From a virus, in the IMG/VR virus record IMGVR_UViG_3300042519_001303, positions 1 to 64,000 of that record: a DNA stretch of 64,000 bases. The stretch is one strand, 5' to 3'. The notes beneath the pieces are model-generated. The model searched no databases. It was not told the origin of the DNA and saw only the letters and a list, made by a program, of their open reading frames with translations. Positions 27,308 to 35,763 of this stretch are shown here, piece after piece. The first letter of the stretch is position 1, and each line of letters opens with the position of its first letter. A program made the translations under genes and the position numbers.

Positions 27308-28783
27308 ATGGATCAATCATTTAATTACGCCAGTAGAACATATAGCACCATTAGACAAGACCTTCTTAATCGTGCGGCCCTTGTTGCCCCAGAGTGGACG
27401 GATAGAGACCCATCAGATTTTGGTATGTTATTTGTCGACCTGTGGTCATATATGGGTGACATTATGAATTACTATATTGATCGGGCAGGTAGGGAAGCTT
27501 TTATAACTACAGCAACTCAACGTGAAAGCTTAATTGCTTACGCAAACATGTTTGGGTACAAACCTAGTGGTAGAAGATCATCCACAGCTAATGTCTTTAT
27601 AGCTAATGGTTCTTCTGCTTCAGCTAACATATACACAGTTAATATTGGAGACAAGTTTTCTGCTGTTTCAAACAACACTACTTATAACTTCTATGCCTCC
27701 AGTGAAGCCCTTATCACTCCTGGTCAATCTGCTGAAATATCAGTTACTGAAGGAATTAGAATAGTTGATGAAACTGTAGTGTCATCAGCAACTGGTTTGC
27801 CTAACCAAGTTTATACGTTGGCTAACTCCGATGCAGATGCAGCAACAATATCTGTTACTGTCACTGAGGAGGGTGTAGCAAATACTTGGGTTAGTTATGA
27901 AACTATTGAAGATATACCACAAAACTCTAGAGGATTTAGTGTTTTTCTATCCTCTTCTGGAAAAGTTCAGTTAAGTTTTGGTAATAGAATTAATGGGTAC
28001 ATACCACCTTCTGGATCTACTATTAAAGTTAGCTACACTAGAAGTTCTGGTGCTGATGGAAACATTGGAAGTAACTTAATAAAAACACTTGTTAGTACCG
28101 CACCTTCATACATAACAATTAGTAGTTCAAGTGTAGCTTCTGGTGGTACCAATGGAGAAACTGCGGAAACACTTAAGTCTAATATAATATCCTATATTAG
28201 AACACAAGATAGAGCTGTAACTCTAAAAGATTATGAAGACCTTACTAGGTCTGTAAGTGGTGTTTATAAAGCAGTTACTACTTATACTCCGGGATCTGGA
28301 TCAGCAAGTGGTGGAGCTTCTGTAGTACTTTATGGGTTACCCTATGTAAGTGATTTTTTAACAACTACCTCGCATTCAATTACTGTCCCTGCTGATTTAA
28401 AAACAGATATTGTTAACCGAGTTACACCACGTTCAATGCTTGGTGTAACTCCCATTGCAGCAAGCACTATTACTTTAAACAGACTAAACATAACTGCTGA
28501 GATTTTTGTTTCAGATGGTTTTGTAAGTAATGCAATAGCTAATAATGTATACAACGCCATAGATGGTTTATTATCTTTTGACGCTACTGATTTTGGTAAA
28601 CAAATAAGAAAGTCTGACGTGTATAAAGCAATTATGGCTTTAAATGGTGTTGATTACATTGAAATATCAAATTTTCAAATCTTAAATTCAAGCAATGCAG
28701 AAGTTACTGTATTAGATCCAACACACCTAATAAGAAAAGGTTCTATTTCTTTTACCTTTTCTGGAGGGATGGTAGCTTCATAA
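27308..28783 (+). CDS. Baseplate J-like protein (gp6-like)
   Basis: 491 residues. The N-terminus (ALVAPEWTDRDPSDFGMLFV, DLWSYMGDIMNYYID) and the C-terminal RTQDRAVTLKDYEDLTRSVS segment identify the Baseplate_J family. It forms the inner wedge ring that triggers sheath contraction. The gene order gp25, J, I is standard for contractile tails. Confidence 0.92.
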   Translation: MDQSFNYASRTYSTIRQDLLNRAALVAPEWTDRDPSDFGMLFVDLWSYMGDIMNYYIDRAGREAFITTATQRESLIAYANMFGYKPSGRRSSTANVFIANGSSASANIYTVNIGDKFSAVSNNTTYNFYASSEALITPGQSAEISVTEGIRIVDETVVSSATGLPNQVYTLANSDADAATISVTVTEEGVANTWVSYETIEDIPQNSRGFSVFLSSSGKVQLSFGNRINGYIPPSGSTIKVSYTRSSGADGNIGSNLIKTLVSTAPSYITISSSSVASGGTNGETAETLKSNIISYIRTQDRAVTLKDYEDLTRSVSGVYKAVTTYTPGSGSASGGASVVLYGLPYVSDFLTTTSHSITVPADLKTDIVNRVTPRSMLGVTPIAASTITLNRLNITAEIFVSDGFVSNAIANNVYNAIDGLLSFDATDFGKQIRKSDVYKAIMALNGVDYIEISNFQILNSSNAEVTVLDPTHLIRKGSISFTFSGGMVAS

Positions 28784-28784
28784 G

Positions 28785-30554
28785 ATGGCACGTAGATCTT
28801 TTACAATAAGAAGAGGATCATTTGAAGGTGGTTCGTATCTCCAATACTATGCTGGTGGAATTGGTGCTTCATTAGGAGGACCACAAAATTATACTGCTTC
28901 TGCTTCTGCTACATACATAAAAGGTGACAATGTACAAACTGCCCCGGTTCTAAGCACAGCAATTGCGGCAGGTAATACACTTTCAAATGCTGCATTTTTT
29001 GAAGCTAGGTCAACTGACTACAAACAAGTTACCCTAAAATGGGGCCTTACACTCTATGAACTTGGAGTAACCGCAGAACCATACTCAGTACATATTGTGT
29101 ACTCGCCATTTGGTTGTCCAGATACTATTGCAGAAGGTTCTGTGCTCATAGAAACACGTACAATTGAAGAGTTTGTACATGCAGGTGTAGAAGGTGAGTG
29201 GGCCTACTATACCATGTTTATTCGATATAAATCAAATAACGACGAGTATTATGAACCTGTATCAAAACTTGAAGTATTAGTCCCATCAGACTACGGCTCA
29301 ACAGAAAGTCTGTATGCAAAAATACCAGCCTACTACCAATATCAAGATGAAGTTGGTACTGGGGATCTTAAAAAATACTTATCAGTATTTGGTTGGGACT
29401 TAGACAAGTTTAGAACTACTTTAGATTTTGCAATATCAATGAAAGATCCTAGGGTAGCAAATGAAGAAACACTAGATTATATTGCTAGTGATTTAGGAGT
29501 AGGTGTTACTGTAAGTGATCTTGGTTCTCAAAGACTTAGAGACCTACTTACTATAGTAAGTAACTCACGTAAGAAAAATGGTACAGGTGCTTCTATTGAG
29601 CAGTTTTTAGAAGCAGTAATTGGCGCAAACGTAGAAATAGATGGTAACAATAAAACTATTAAGGTTTACTCACAGAGAGTAAACCTAATTAAAGACCCTA
29701 AATTTGTTTTTGGGGTAGCAGCTGGATTAGATGGAGGTGGACCTGCTGATGAATCGGCTGTTATATATGAATCTGGGGAAGTAGGAACAGCCCAAGCAAG
29801 CATCATTGATGGAGGTTCTCCTAGTGATGTTTTTTCTTCAGCTGCTGTATCTACAGAAAAATGGGTAAGTTTTACTAATCCTAATAATGTTATTCATGGC
29901 ATTTTAGAAACAGCCAACGCTGACGTAAAAGTCATTGGCGGAGATGTTTTCTATGTTTCAATAAATATTCCCAACACCACCAGTGGTTCTAGAAACATAC
30001 CTGGATCAATAGACAATATTGCAATATATAACTCATCAGGTGTAAGCGGTGGTAGTGCAAGTTTAATAGCACTAGACTCTGAGCCACAAACTTTTGGTAC
30101 TACAAAGTATTGGAGAATAGTAATTCCAGATACAGTAACCACATACACTCCAGCAAAATTAACTATTGAGTATAATACTAATTACAATAATCAAAATATT
30201 TCATATTCTGATTTCTCTTATGTTTTACTAGAACGAAATTATATTGGTAAGTATTTTGATGGAGATACTGTTGAGGGAGGGTGGTTACTAAATGGAAATA
30301 CTTCTGTAGGAAGTATCTCTGATTATCGATGGCTTGGAACACCCCATAATTCTTTTTCGGTGTATACAACTAACTGGAAAAAAACTACCCAGGTAGTTTC
30401 TAGATTATTAAAAGACTTGCTTCCAGTTAAAGAAACTATTTCTTCTGGCACTCTATACAGCAATGGATATTACAAACCAACAGTTGGTAACATTGTAAAA
30501 ACACCAAATTATATGTATACTATTACATACGATAAGATACCAGGAGATACATGA
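28785..30554 (+). CDS. Tail protein I-like baseplate wedge protein, extended
   Basis: 589 residues. The central part (IPAYYQYQDEVGTGDLKKYL then WDLDKFRTTLDFAISMKDP and LRDLLTIVSNSRKKNGTGAS) matches P2 gpI/T4 gp7-type tail proteins. Extra beta-rich domains at the N- and C-termini (about 1-180 and 310-580) may anchor fibres or bind sugar; the C-terminal module resembles carbohydrate-binding sandwiches only in composition. The start is two bases after the J stop. Confidence 0.75.
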   Translation: MARRSFTIRRGSFEGGSYLQYYAGGIGASLGGPQNYTASASATYIKGDNVQTAPVLSTAIAAGNTLSNAAFFEARSTDYKQVTLKWGLTLYELGVTAEPYSVHIVYSPFGCPDTIAEGSVLIETRTIEEFVHAGVEGEWAYYTMFIRYKSNNDEYYEPVSKLEVLVPSDYGSTESLYAKIPAYYQYQDEVGTGDLKKYLSVFGWDLDKFRTTLDFAISMKDPRVANEETLDYIASDLGVGVTVSDLGSQRLRDLLTIVSNSRKKNGTGASIEQFLEAVIGANVEIDGNNKTIKVYSQRVNLIKDPKFVFGVAAGLDGGGPADESAVIYESGEVGTAQASIIDGGSPSDVFSSAAVSTEKWVSFTNPNNVIHGILETANADVKVIGGDVFYVSINIPNTTSGSRNIPGSIDNIAIYNSSGVSGGSASLIALDSEPQTFGTTKYWRIVIPDTVTTYTPAKLTIEYNTNYNNQNISYSDFSYVLLERNYIGKYFDGDTVEGGWLLNGNTSVGSISDYRWLGTPHNSFSVYTTNWKKTTQVVSRLLKDLLPVKETISSGTLYSNGYYKPTVGNIVKTPNYMYTITYDKIPGDT

Positions 30555-30805
30555 GCTTAGTAATAGCTTCACTAGCTGTATATAAAGTGCTACAACTTAT
30601 TGACTCGTTGTTGCCAAAAGAAGCAATGCCTTGGGTCAAAATATTGGCCTCAATAGCCCTATCCTATATTTCGTGTTTTGCCATAGACACAGATAATATA
30701 CTTGTAGATGGTGCTGCAATTGCAGCTTTATCTGGTACAGTGCATTCAGCACTCCGCCTATTGACTCTTAGTGGAGATGCTGCACACCGCAAGAGTCTTC
30801 GATAG
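30551..30805 (+). CDS. Small membrane protein, possible second holin
   Basis: 84 residues, start overlapping the tail gene stop (ATGA). Two hydrophobic segments are visible: about residues 2-21 and 28-46, then a weaker one (AAIAALSGTVHSALRLL). A basic tail follows (HRKSLR). Size and topology fit a holin or other phage membrane protein, but no lysin is adjacent, so the function is uncertain. Confidence 0.5.
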   Translation: MSLVIASLAVYKVLQLIDSLLPKEAMPWVKILASIALSYISCFAIDTDNILVDGAAIAALSGTVHSALRLLTLSGDAAHRKSLR

Positions 30806-30812
30806 GAGCGTT

Positions 30813-31586
30813 ATGGCAAAGACAAATACGTATGGAATTCTTGGTGGAGCAAGTGTCCCCAAGGAAGTAATTAATGCTTCACTTAATGATATTGCAAAGC
30901 ATGCTTTTGTAGTCCCCTGGTACGGTTCAAAAACAATTTCACCATCAATGGAATGTGTTTATGATTGGATGTTGGATAATGAAATTGACTACGAGATAGT
31001 TGCTTCTTCAGAAGGCCGCCCACTTCCAAAAGCATTAAGTAAAAATGCTTTAAATGTAACTTTGGTAGAAGATGTAGATTCCACAGTAATTGATCTTTTG
31101 GTTGACTGTAAGCCTGGGATTGCTTTAATTATGTGGGATGAAACCAATCCTGAGCGTTCATTAAACCTTGCCAATAGTACAATTAACCGTGGCCTTGAAT
31201 CATTAGAACTTACTAATGGTTTGTGCCCAATTGTAGTTGACCCTCCAGAACAAAGTGAAGTAACTCTGTCAGTTACAGAGGTATCTGAAATGGAAGACCA
31301 TCTGGACAAGGTTCTTGATTTAGATGTAACTAGCTTTGATAGAGAAACTCTTGAAATTATGCCAGCTGCTTCGGTAAAAAGAATGGCAGCTAATGCTGGG
31401 TTCCTGGTAAAGAACAAAGAGGAAGCAATTGACGCTTTGACTGGTTCAACAAAAATCAAAGAAGACATTGAAATTGGATCAATACTGTTGTTGTTCAATG
31501 ACGGTACTGAACTTGGCTTTGGAATGAACAAAGATCTTTTGAAAAAGATTATGAATTTAGTTGTAGATACTCAATCGGACGAGTAA
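30813..31586 (+). CDS. Unknown protein closing the structural operon
   Basis: 257 residues from ATG 30813 (TAGGAGCGTT upstream; an in-frame start at 30771 overlaps the previous gene). The N-terminal 110 residues look alpha/beta (AFVVPWYGSKTISPSMECVY, KPGIALIMWDE). A segment at about 190-225 (LEIMPAASVKRMAANAGFLV, KNKEEAIDALTG) has the shape of a small SAP/HeH-type helical module, a weak match. Last gene before a strong terminator. Confidence 0.5.
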   Translation: MAKTNTYGILGGASVPKEVINASLNDIAKHAFVVPWYGSKTISPSMECVYDWMLDNEIDYEIVASSEGRPLPKALSKNALNVTLVEDVDSTVIDLLVDCKPGIALIMWDETNPERSLNLANSTINRGLESLELTNGLCPIVVDPPEQSEVTLSVTEVSEMEDHLDKVLDLDVTSFDRETLEIMPAASVKRMAANAGFLVKNKEEAIDALTGSTKIKEDIEIGSILLLFNDGTELGFGMNKDLLKKIMNLVVDTQSDE

Positions 31587-31618
31587 GATTGTCCTTCACA
31601 TACGGTTCCCAAACCAAG

Positions 31619-31650
31619 CAAAAGGCCCCCGCAAGGGGGCCTTTTGTTAT
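31619..31650 (+). terminator. Bidirectional intrinsic terminator
   Basis: CAAAAGGCCCCC (31619-31630) pairs perfectly with GGGGGCCTTTTG (31635-31646) around a GCAA loop. With A-tract on the left and T-tract on the right, it ends the rightward structural operon and could also stop leftward transcripts arriving from the Dps block. The convergent layout of genes on either side fits this. Confidence 0.9.
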
Positions 31651-31680
31651 TCAATAGTAACTACTATTAAATTAGTGAGT

Positions 31681-31794
31681 TCACTTCTTCTTAGGAGCTG
31701 CCTTCTTTGCCGGCGCTGCTTTCTTCTTTGCGGGACCCTTGCCATATCCGGGGTCCTTCTTATCTTTCAAACCACATCCACATGCTGCACACAT
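31681..31794 (-). CDS. 37-residue Cys-cluster, lysine-rich protein
   Basis: Leftward ATG at 31794 opens 37 codons: MCAACGCGLKDKKDPGYGKG then PAKKKAAPAKKAAPKKK. Cys2, Cys5 and Cys7 form a tight cluster, and the C-terminus is a histone H1-like Lys/Ala/Pro tail. It is the last gene of the leftward Dps block. Such tails bind nucleic acid or acidic surfaces; the function is unknown. Confidence 0.55.
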   Translation of the reverse strand: MCAACGCGLKDKKDPGYGKGPAKKKAAPAKKAAPKKK

Positions 31795-31806
31795 ACTTAC
31801 CCCCCT

Positions 31807-32106
31807 TCAGCAATCCCAAGCCCGCAAGGACTTGTTAATACGGGAGTCAGGATTGTTGGCTGTTTTTGATGAAGTGTTCTTTTTTTTCATGCCTTCCATA
31901 CGCGCACAGAAAGAATCACGACGCGCTGCTGACTTCTCAGACTTAGCGGCCTGTTCTTTTTTTACCGGTGGCTTAAGGTCACTACCGGGGTTTTCACGCT
32001 CGTAAGACTTACGTCCTTTTTCATTAAGACCACCCTTGGGGTCTTTGCCTTCAGCACGTGACCAAGCGGCTGTCTTTTTTGCTGGGGCTTTCTTTTTAGC
32101 TGCCAT
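31807..32106 (-). CDS. DUF6321-like protein with lysine-rich N-terminus
   Basis: 99 residues starting MAAKKKAPAKKTAAWSRAEG, followed by KDPKGGLNEKGRKSYERENP, LKPPVK, and RRDSFCARMEGMKKK. The AWSRAEGKxPKGGLxxKGRxSY core is the DUF6321 signature common in phages. Basic overall. Biochemical role unknown; the Lys/Ala/Pro N-terminus matches that of the 1340-residue protein at 47925. Starts behind a GGAG-like site in the leftward operon. Confidence 0.75.
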   Translation of the reverse strand: MAAKKKAPAKKTAAWSRAEGKDPKGGLNEKGRKSYERENPGSDLKPPVKKEQAAKSEKSAARRDSFCARMEGMKKKNTSSKTANNPDSRINKSLRAWDC

Positions 32107-32119
32107 ATTGGCTCCTTAT

Positions 32120-32752
32120 CTATTTGGTTTCAATGTCATAAAAGTATCTATTGTCGTCTGAGGTGCGCCATTTATCAGCGTCTTCTACATCCCATAGACG
32201 AGTATTAATAAGTCTTTCAATAAGAGTCCCGTCTTTGGTAGTAAGCGACGGGTCAAATAGTCTTACTCTATTGTTTGGCTGTATGGCATAATTACCATCA
32301 TTTCTTAGAATGACATGGCCGCATTTATGCTGACCTGGGTTTTCACTGAAACCAGCGTTAATTTGATTTGCATCGGGGGAGTGCCAGTCAAGAGTGAATA
32401 GGTATTTGCCGTTAACAAATTCTCCTGAGCGAGCTACATAGGTCATTCGCATATGGCGCATTACTTCAAACTCTGTAACAGTGATTTGTGAACTAAAAGA
32501 ATTCCACAGTACTAGATCATGTATATCTACTTCGGGTACGCCCGGTTCTGCACAGAAAGCTGATATGGGCATTCTCCACCAAACACCCCCATCCTCCATC
32601 AAGAAATGAAACAAGGGGGATCTGCCTTGCATTGAAGCTACTCCAAAGATCATGCAAGGAAAGTATTGGTCGTGTGAGTCCAATTGATTACGAAGGTAAT
32701 TACCTCTTACGTAACACTCAATTGGTGGAATGCTTGCGTTTAATTCAGGCAT
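32120..32752 (-). CDS. Hypothetical protein in the Dps block
   Basis: 210 residues. Beta-rich with several aromatics and short conserved-looking motifs (ASMQGRSPLFHFLMEDGGVW, LVLWNSFSSQITVTEFE, YLFTLDWHSPDANQINAGFS, GHVILRNDGNYAIQPNNR). It has the feel of a widely shared phage protein, but I cannot name the family. It lies six bases downstream of the Dps stop on the minus strand, so it is co-transcribed with it. Confidence 0.6.
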   Translation of the reverse strand: MPELNASIPPIECYVRGNYLRNQLDSHDQYFPCMIFGVASMQGRSPLFHFLMEDGGVWWRMPISAFCAEPGVPEVDIHDLVLWNSFSSQITVTEFEVMRHMRMTYVARSGEFVNGKYLFTLDWHSPDANQINAGFSENPGQHKCGHVILRNDGNYAIQPNNRVRLFDPSLTTKDGTLIERLINTRLWDVEDADKWRTSDDNRYFYDIETK

Positions 32753-32758
32753 TTTAAA

Positions 32759-33193
32759 TTACTTCATTGAGGATCGGAGTTGCCAAGCCCATTTTTGATG
32801 CATGTCAATGCGCTCTGACAAGAAGTTAGCAATACCTTGTTCATCGGCTTTCATAGCTGCTTCAAAGGTATCTTTAAGAGATACAAGCAAAGAATCATTT
32901 GCTGTTAGCAATGACTTAGCCATTGCCTTAGGGGTAGTTTGTACATCCTTAAAATCAATAGTTCTTAGATCAAGAAACTTCTGAAGACTAAAGGGGGCGT
33001 AATCATCTAGCTTCCGGATGTTTTCAGCAATGGGGTCAATTGCCCCATATGCATCTTCATAGATCTCAGAGAATAGGGAATGGTACTGACTGAAGTCCTG
33101 GCCCTCTACATTCCAGTGATACCCATGTGCCATAAAGTAAAATGTAACCACATCGGATACCAACACTTTGAGCGACTTAACTAAATCCTTCAT
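32759..33193 (-). CDS. dps: Dps-like ferritin
   Basis: 144 residues from ATG 33193, preceded by AAGGAGTT; upstream in-frame starts lack a site. Residues 20-62 carry the Dps signature MAHGYHWNVEGQDFSQYHSL, then AIDPIAENIRKLDD. The inter-subunit ferroxidase ligands His26, His38, Asp53 and Glu57 are present, but the position equivalent to E. coli Asp67 is Ser42, with Glu43 beside it. Dps proteins form 12-mers that store iron, quench peroxide and sometimes compact DNA. There is no long Lys-rich tail on this protein. Confidence 0.87.
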   Translation of the reverse strand: MKDLVKSLKVLVSDVVTFYFMAHGYHWNVEGQDFSQYHSLFSEIYEDAYGAIDPIAENIRKLDDYAPFSLQKFLDLRTIDFKDVQTTPKAMAKSLLTANDSLLVSLKDTFEAAMKADEQGIANFLSERIDMHQKWAWQLRSSMK

Positions 33194-33269
33194 GATAACT
33201 CCTTGTTGTTTGGCCACCCTAAATCGTATCATTTTTGAATGGGGGTTGCGGAGGTGACTGGAGTGGGCT
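33194..33269. promoter_or_regulatory. Divergent intergenic region between Dps and replication modules
   Basis: This 76-base gap separates the leftward Dps operon from the rightward replication genes, so it should hold promoters for both. A candidate rightward pair is TTGTTG (33203-33208) and TATCAT (33227-33232) with an 18-base spacer; the leftward promoter was not resolved. GGAGTGG precedes ATG 33270. Confidence 0.35.
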
Positions 33270-34535
33270 ATGATCACTAGTCCAATGGGAACCAGTAATG
33301 TTTTTGGAGGACGCTTTATAGCAGTCCCTGAGTGGGCAGTTGCTCATATCTTTGAGCATGGCCAACCTCGTGATCTGCATGTTTTAACATGCCTGGTTTC
33401 TATGATGCACATCCACAATAAATCTGCAGAAGTGTCAACTCAAGAGATTGCTGATGCATCACGTACATCAAAAGAAACTGTAAAACGTTCACTCAAATGG
33501 CTCTCTGAGCAACAAATAATTACCACAAAAATTAGACGCAAACCAAAGAAAAACATTTACATAATCAACTACACACAACCAGCAATAGGGTCACCCATGA
33601 CCCTATCAACCTCCAATACAAACCCCCCAATAGGGTCACCCATGACCCTACCCACTACCTCCAATGGGGTCACCCATGACCCTATCAAAATGAACATAAC
33701 ACCAGCACAAGTAACAAAAGCGCTGATCTCTAGAGAAATAGTAATAATAGAGAGTAATAGTAATAAAACCGTAAAGAAGGCCGATGGCCCTCGTGATAAG
33801 GTAGAGGATATGATTCTTGGCGCAGACGTAAACGAAAAAGCAAAGGTTGAAGAACCAGTAAAACGTAAACCCCGACCAGAGGTAAATGACTTAGCTAGTT
33901 ACTTTGTGTACCATCCCAGATCAGTAATGGTTTGTTCGTATTCTTTTCAGGACATGAACATTCTCCGCAGAACAATCAAGCTTCTACTAGACGCTGGTGT
34001 TTCACGAACAACCGTTCGTCAGATGATTGACAAGTTCTTTAGCACCGACCGTATGCGTGGAGCAGAATCCCCAGTTCTTATGTTTTCTAGCAAAGGTGTT
34101 CAAGCATCCCTAATGGAAACACTTGACACAGTGTTAGATAACACCAGCCCAATTCTAAGTTTGATGCTCAATGATTTTAATCGTGAGGGGCTGGACTTAC
34201 CTTGGGATAAAGCTTCTGATGAAGCCTTACGTAAGGTTATCATTATCTCAGGAATGGACGTTTGCTATAGATACCCAGAGCTAGTAGCACAAGTTATTGA
34301 GCTAGCTGACGACTTCTCATCATCGTTATTTAGAAATCAAATTAGTTCTTTAAACTCCCTGGTCAAGTGGCATATTGGAGAAGAAGAGGTAGACCTTAAA
34401 GAACTACAGGAAGATCTTGTTGGTATCACACTTCCAAAAGAACTGCTTGCAAAAACTCGCACTACCCTCCGACCTGCTGCTGATACGATTGTTTCAGCGA
34501 TTTACAACTATCGGAGAGTGACCCATGGAAATTGA
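33270..34535 (+). CDS. Winged-helix replication initiator-like protein (lambda O-like)
   Basis: 421 residues. The N-terminal region (about 12-95) is a winged helix: FIAVPEWAVAHIFEHGQPRD, then STQEIADASRTSKETVKRSL and KWLSEQQIITTKIRRK. A disordered Pro/Thr/Ser linker (about 100-145) is encoded by the iteron array. The C-terminal domain is helical (about 210-420). With a helicase loader and DnaB downstream it most likely binds the iterons and recruits the loader, as lambda O does. Assignment as initiator is inference from domain order, iterons and neighbours. Confidence 0.75.
   Translation: MITSPMGTSNVFGGRFIAVPEWAVAHIFEHGQPRDLHVLTCLVSMMHIHNKSAEVSTQEIADASRTSKETVKRSLKWLSEQQIITTKIRRKPKKNIYIINYTQPAIGSPMTLSTSNTNPPIGSPMTLPTTSNGVTHDPIKMNITPAQVTKALISREIVIIESNSNKTVKKADGPRDKVEDMILGADVNEKAKVEEPVKRKPRPEVNDLASYFVYHPRSVMVCSYSFQDMNILRRTIKLLLDAGVSRTTVRQMIDKFFSTDRMRGAESPVLMFSSKGVQASLMETLDTVLDNTSPILSLMLNDFNREGLDLPWDKASDEALRKVIIISGMDVCYRYPELVAQVIELADDFSSSLFRNQISSLNSLVKWHIGEEEVDLKELQEDLVGITLPKELLAKTRTTLRPAADTIVSAIYNYRRVTHGN
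33586..33605 (+). repeat. Origin iteron 1
   Basis: TAGGGTCACCCATGACCCTA: 8-bp inverted arms around CCCA, extended by one more A-T pair on each side (33585-33606). First of three copies inside the initiator gene. Confidence 0.85.
33631..33650 (+). repeat. Origin iteron 2
   Basis: Identical 20-base copy, 45 bases (15 codons) after iteron 1, so it is read in the same codon frame. Confidence 0.85.
33665..33684 (+). repeat. Origin iteron 3, in a different codon frame
   Basis: TGGGGTCACCCATGACCCTA, one mismatch to the others. It starts 34 bases after iteron 2, so the codon phase changes: copies 1 and 2 encode IGSPMTL, copy 3 encodes NGVTHDP. Conservation is therefore at the DNA level. Confidence 0.85.
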
Positions 34536-34740
34536 TGGAGTATTTGCATTTACAAGTTTTGAAGAATTAATACGTTTTGTGAATTGGGTCACAACCTCAT
34601 TTGAAACACACGAAGAGTTTGAAGAGTGGCTAGAGTTGCGCACCTCAGAAGCTTCAACTATTGACTCAGACTTTTGGAGCATAATTGAAAATGGCTACTA
34701 CACGGAGAATCATGACACAGACATTCCAGGTTCCGACTGA
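34525..34740 (+). CDS. Small acidic hypothetical protein
   Basis: 71 residues, overlapping the initiator end by 11 bases and the helicase-loader start by 29. Strongly acidic and aromatic (FEELIRFVNWVTTSFETHEE, FEEWLELRTSEAS). It has no known domain. An acidic small protein between initiator and loader might modulate one of them, which is speculation. Confidence 0.5.
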   Translation: MEIDGVFAFTSFEELIRFVNWVTTSFETHEEFEEWLELRTSEASTIDSDFWSIIENGYYTENHDTDIPGSD

Positions 34741-35320
34741 TTGGAAATCAGAGAAGTGGTGGAGAAACCGCTCTGTTGAAGAGCGCTTATTCCATACACG
34801 AATTCCCACACGCTGGGCAGAATGGTCGTTAGAGGCACTTACGGTAAGTGATCGCTGTATCGAAGAAGTTACCAACTGGGTTAACAACTACCAGCAAGGT
34901 GACAGTTTGTTTTTGTACGGCAAGACTGGATCAGGAAAGAGTATTGTTGGTCAAGCAGTTCTTCAAGAACTTGTTTTGCGCAACGGTGCATCTGGCCGTT
35001 TTGTAAGCAGTGACCGCTACATAGACATGCTCAAAGATACGTTTGAACAAGATGGTGGGCTTCTTCCAGAGATGTACTCAATGCCATACTTGCTTAAGTA
35101 CATCCAAGGAGTATTTGATATTGTACTACTGGATGGAGTGGGACAAGAGCGTGAAACAGAATTCTCAACTCATGAAGTTGGCAGTCTTATCCGCAGACGC
35201 TATGAAGACACCCGTTCAATTATTATTACCACAACCCTAGGAACCATGGACTTTAATCGTCGGTATGGTGATCGGGTCAAGGTATCCACAACAGAGATGA
35301 CTGAAATAAGGGTTTCCTAA
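34712..35320 (+). CDS. DnaC/IstB-like helicase loader ATPase
   Basis: Start taken as ATG 34712 (GGAG six bases upstream), 202 residues; ATG 34691 is an alternative. Motifs: LYGKTGSGKS Walker A (70-77), FDIVLLDGVGQE Walker B, and a sensor-like SIIITTTLG. The AAA+ fold and size match DnaC-type loaders that place DnaB at origins. A start overlapping the previous gene suggests coupling. Here it would be recruited by the iteron-binding initiator. Confidence 0.82.
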   Translation: MTQTFQVPTDWKSEKWWRNRSVEERLFHTRIPTRWAEWSLEALTVSDRCIEEVTNWVNNYQQGDSLFLYGKTGSGKSIVGQAVLQELVLRNGASGRFVSSDRYIDMLKDTFEQDGGLLPEMYSMPYLLKYIQGVFDIVLLDGVGQERETEFSTHEVGSLIRRRYEDTRSIIITTTLGTMDFNRRYGDRVKVSTTEMTEIRVS

Positions 35321-35763
35321 TGGAACGTGGTGACATAGCAGAGTATTCCATTCTTGGACAATCCTGCATATGGGAGGGTGTCCTAGCAACACCCCCCGAA
35401 GGAATTACAGCTAAGACCAAGTACAAATTTTATGAACGAGCAAATAATTGGGAAACTGCAATTCCAATGTGGAAACCAAATGATCTTGCTGTACGCTCCA
35501 TAGCTGACTGCGTTAATCGGTTGGGAATTGGTACTGATGTAATTACCTTCCTGCACCCCGATGCAGTTGATCCAATTTACGAATGGTTACTACGTAAAGG
35601 AGTCCGCACCACAGTGTTGTGGTACGACTCACCAAAAGATTACGAAATAGATTTGCGATACAACAGAGGCATACGAACGGTGTATGTATCAACTGACGAA
35701 GAAGCGTTTACAATAGGGTTTAGAGCCCACGTTGTTAAACCAAACACTGCATGGAGAATATGA
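35320..35763 (+). CDS. Hypothetical protein between loader and DnaB
   Basis: 147 residues; start shares one base with the loader stop. Contains repeated aromatic/charged segments (NNWETAIPMWKPNDLAVRSI, AVDPIYEWLLRKGVRTTVLW) and a C-terminal beta hairpin. No family recognised; the slot suggests a replisome accessory role. Confidence 0.5.
   Translation: MERGDIAEYSILGQSCIWEGVLATPPEGITAKTKYKFYERANNWETAIPMWKPNDLAVRSIADCVNRLGIGTDVITFLHPDAVDPIYEWLLRKGVRTTVLWYDSPKDYEIDLRYNRGIRTVYVSTDEEAFTIGFRAHVVKPNTAWRI

Larger units (their letters stand above)
33585..33770 (+). other. Predicted replication origin
   Basis: Three palindromic iterons (33585-33685) are followed 50 bases later by an AT-rich stretch at 33735-33768 built of repeated AATAGTAATA-like units, a plausible DNA-unwinding element. 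The order iterons, AT-rich block, within the linker-coding part of the initiator gene, mirrors the lambda origin inside O. Confidence 0.7.

Noticed and set aside
30989-31531. Leftward 180-residue open frame opposite the gene at 30813
   Set aside because: Ser/Thr-rich mirror of the + strand coding sequence, without ribosome-binding site or domain.
33585-33685. Possible CRISPR-like array (three repeats with short spacers)
   Set aside because: Repeats are 20-bp perfect palindromes with spacers of 25 and 14 bases, inside a coding gene and without cas genes; fits origin iterons better.
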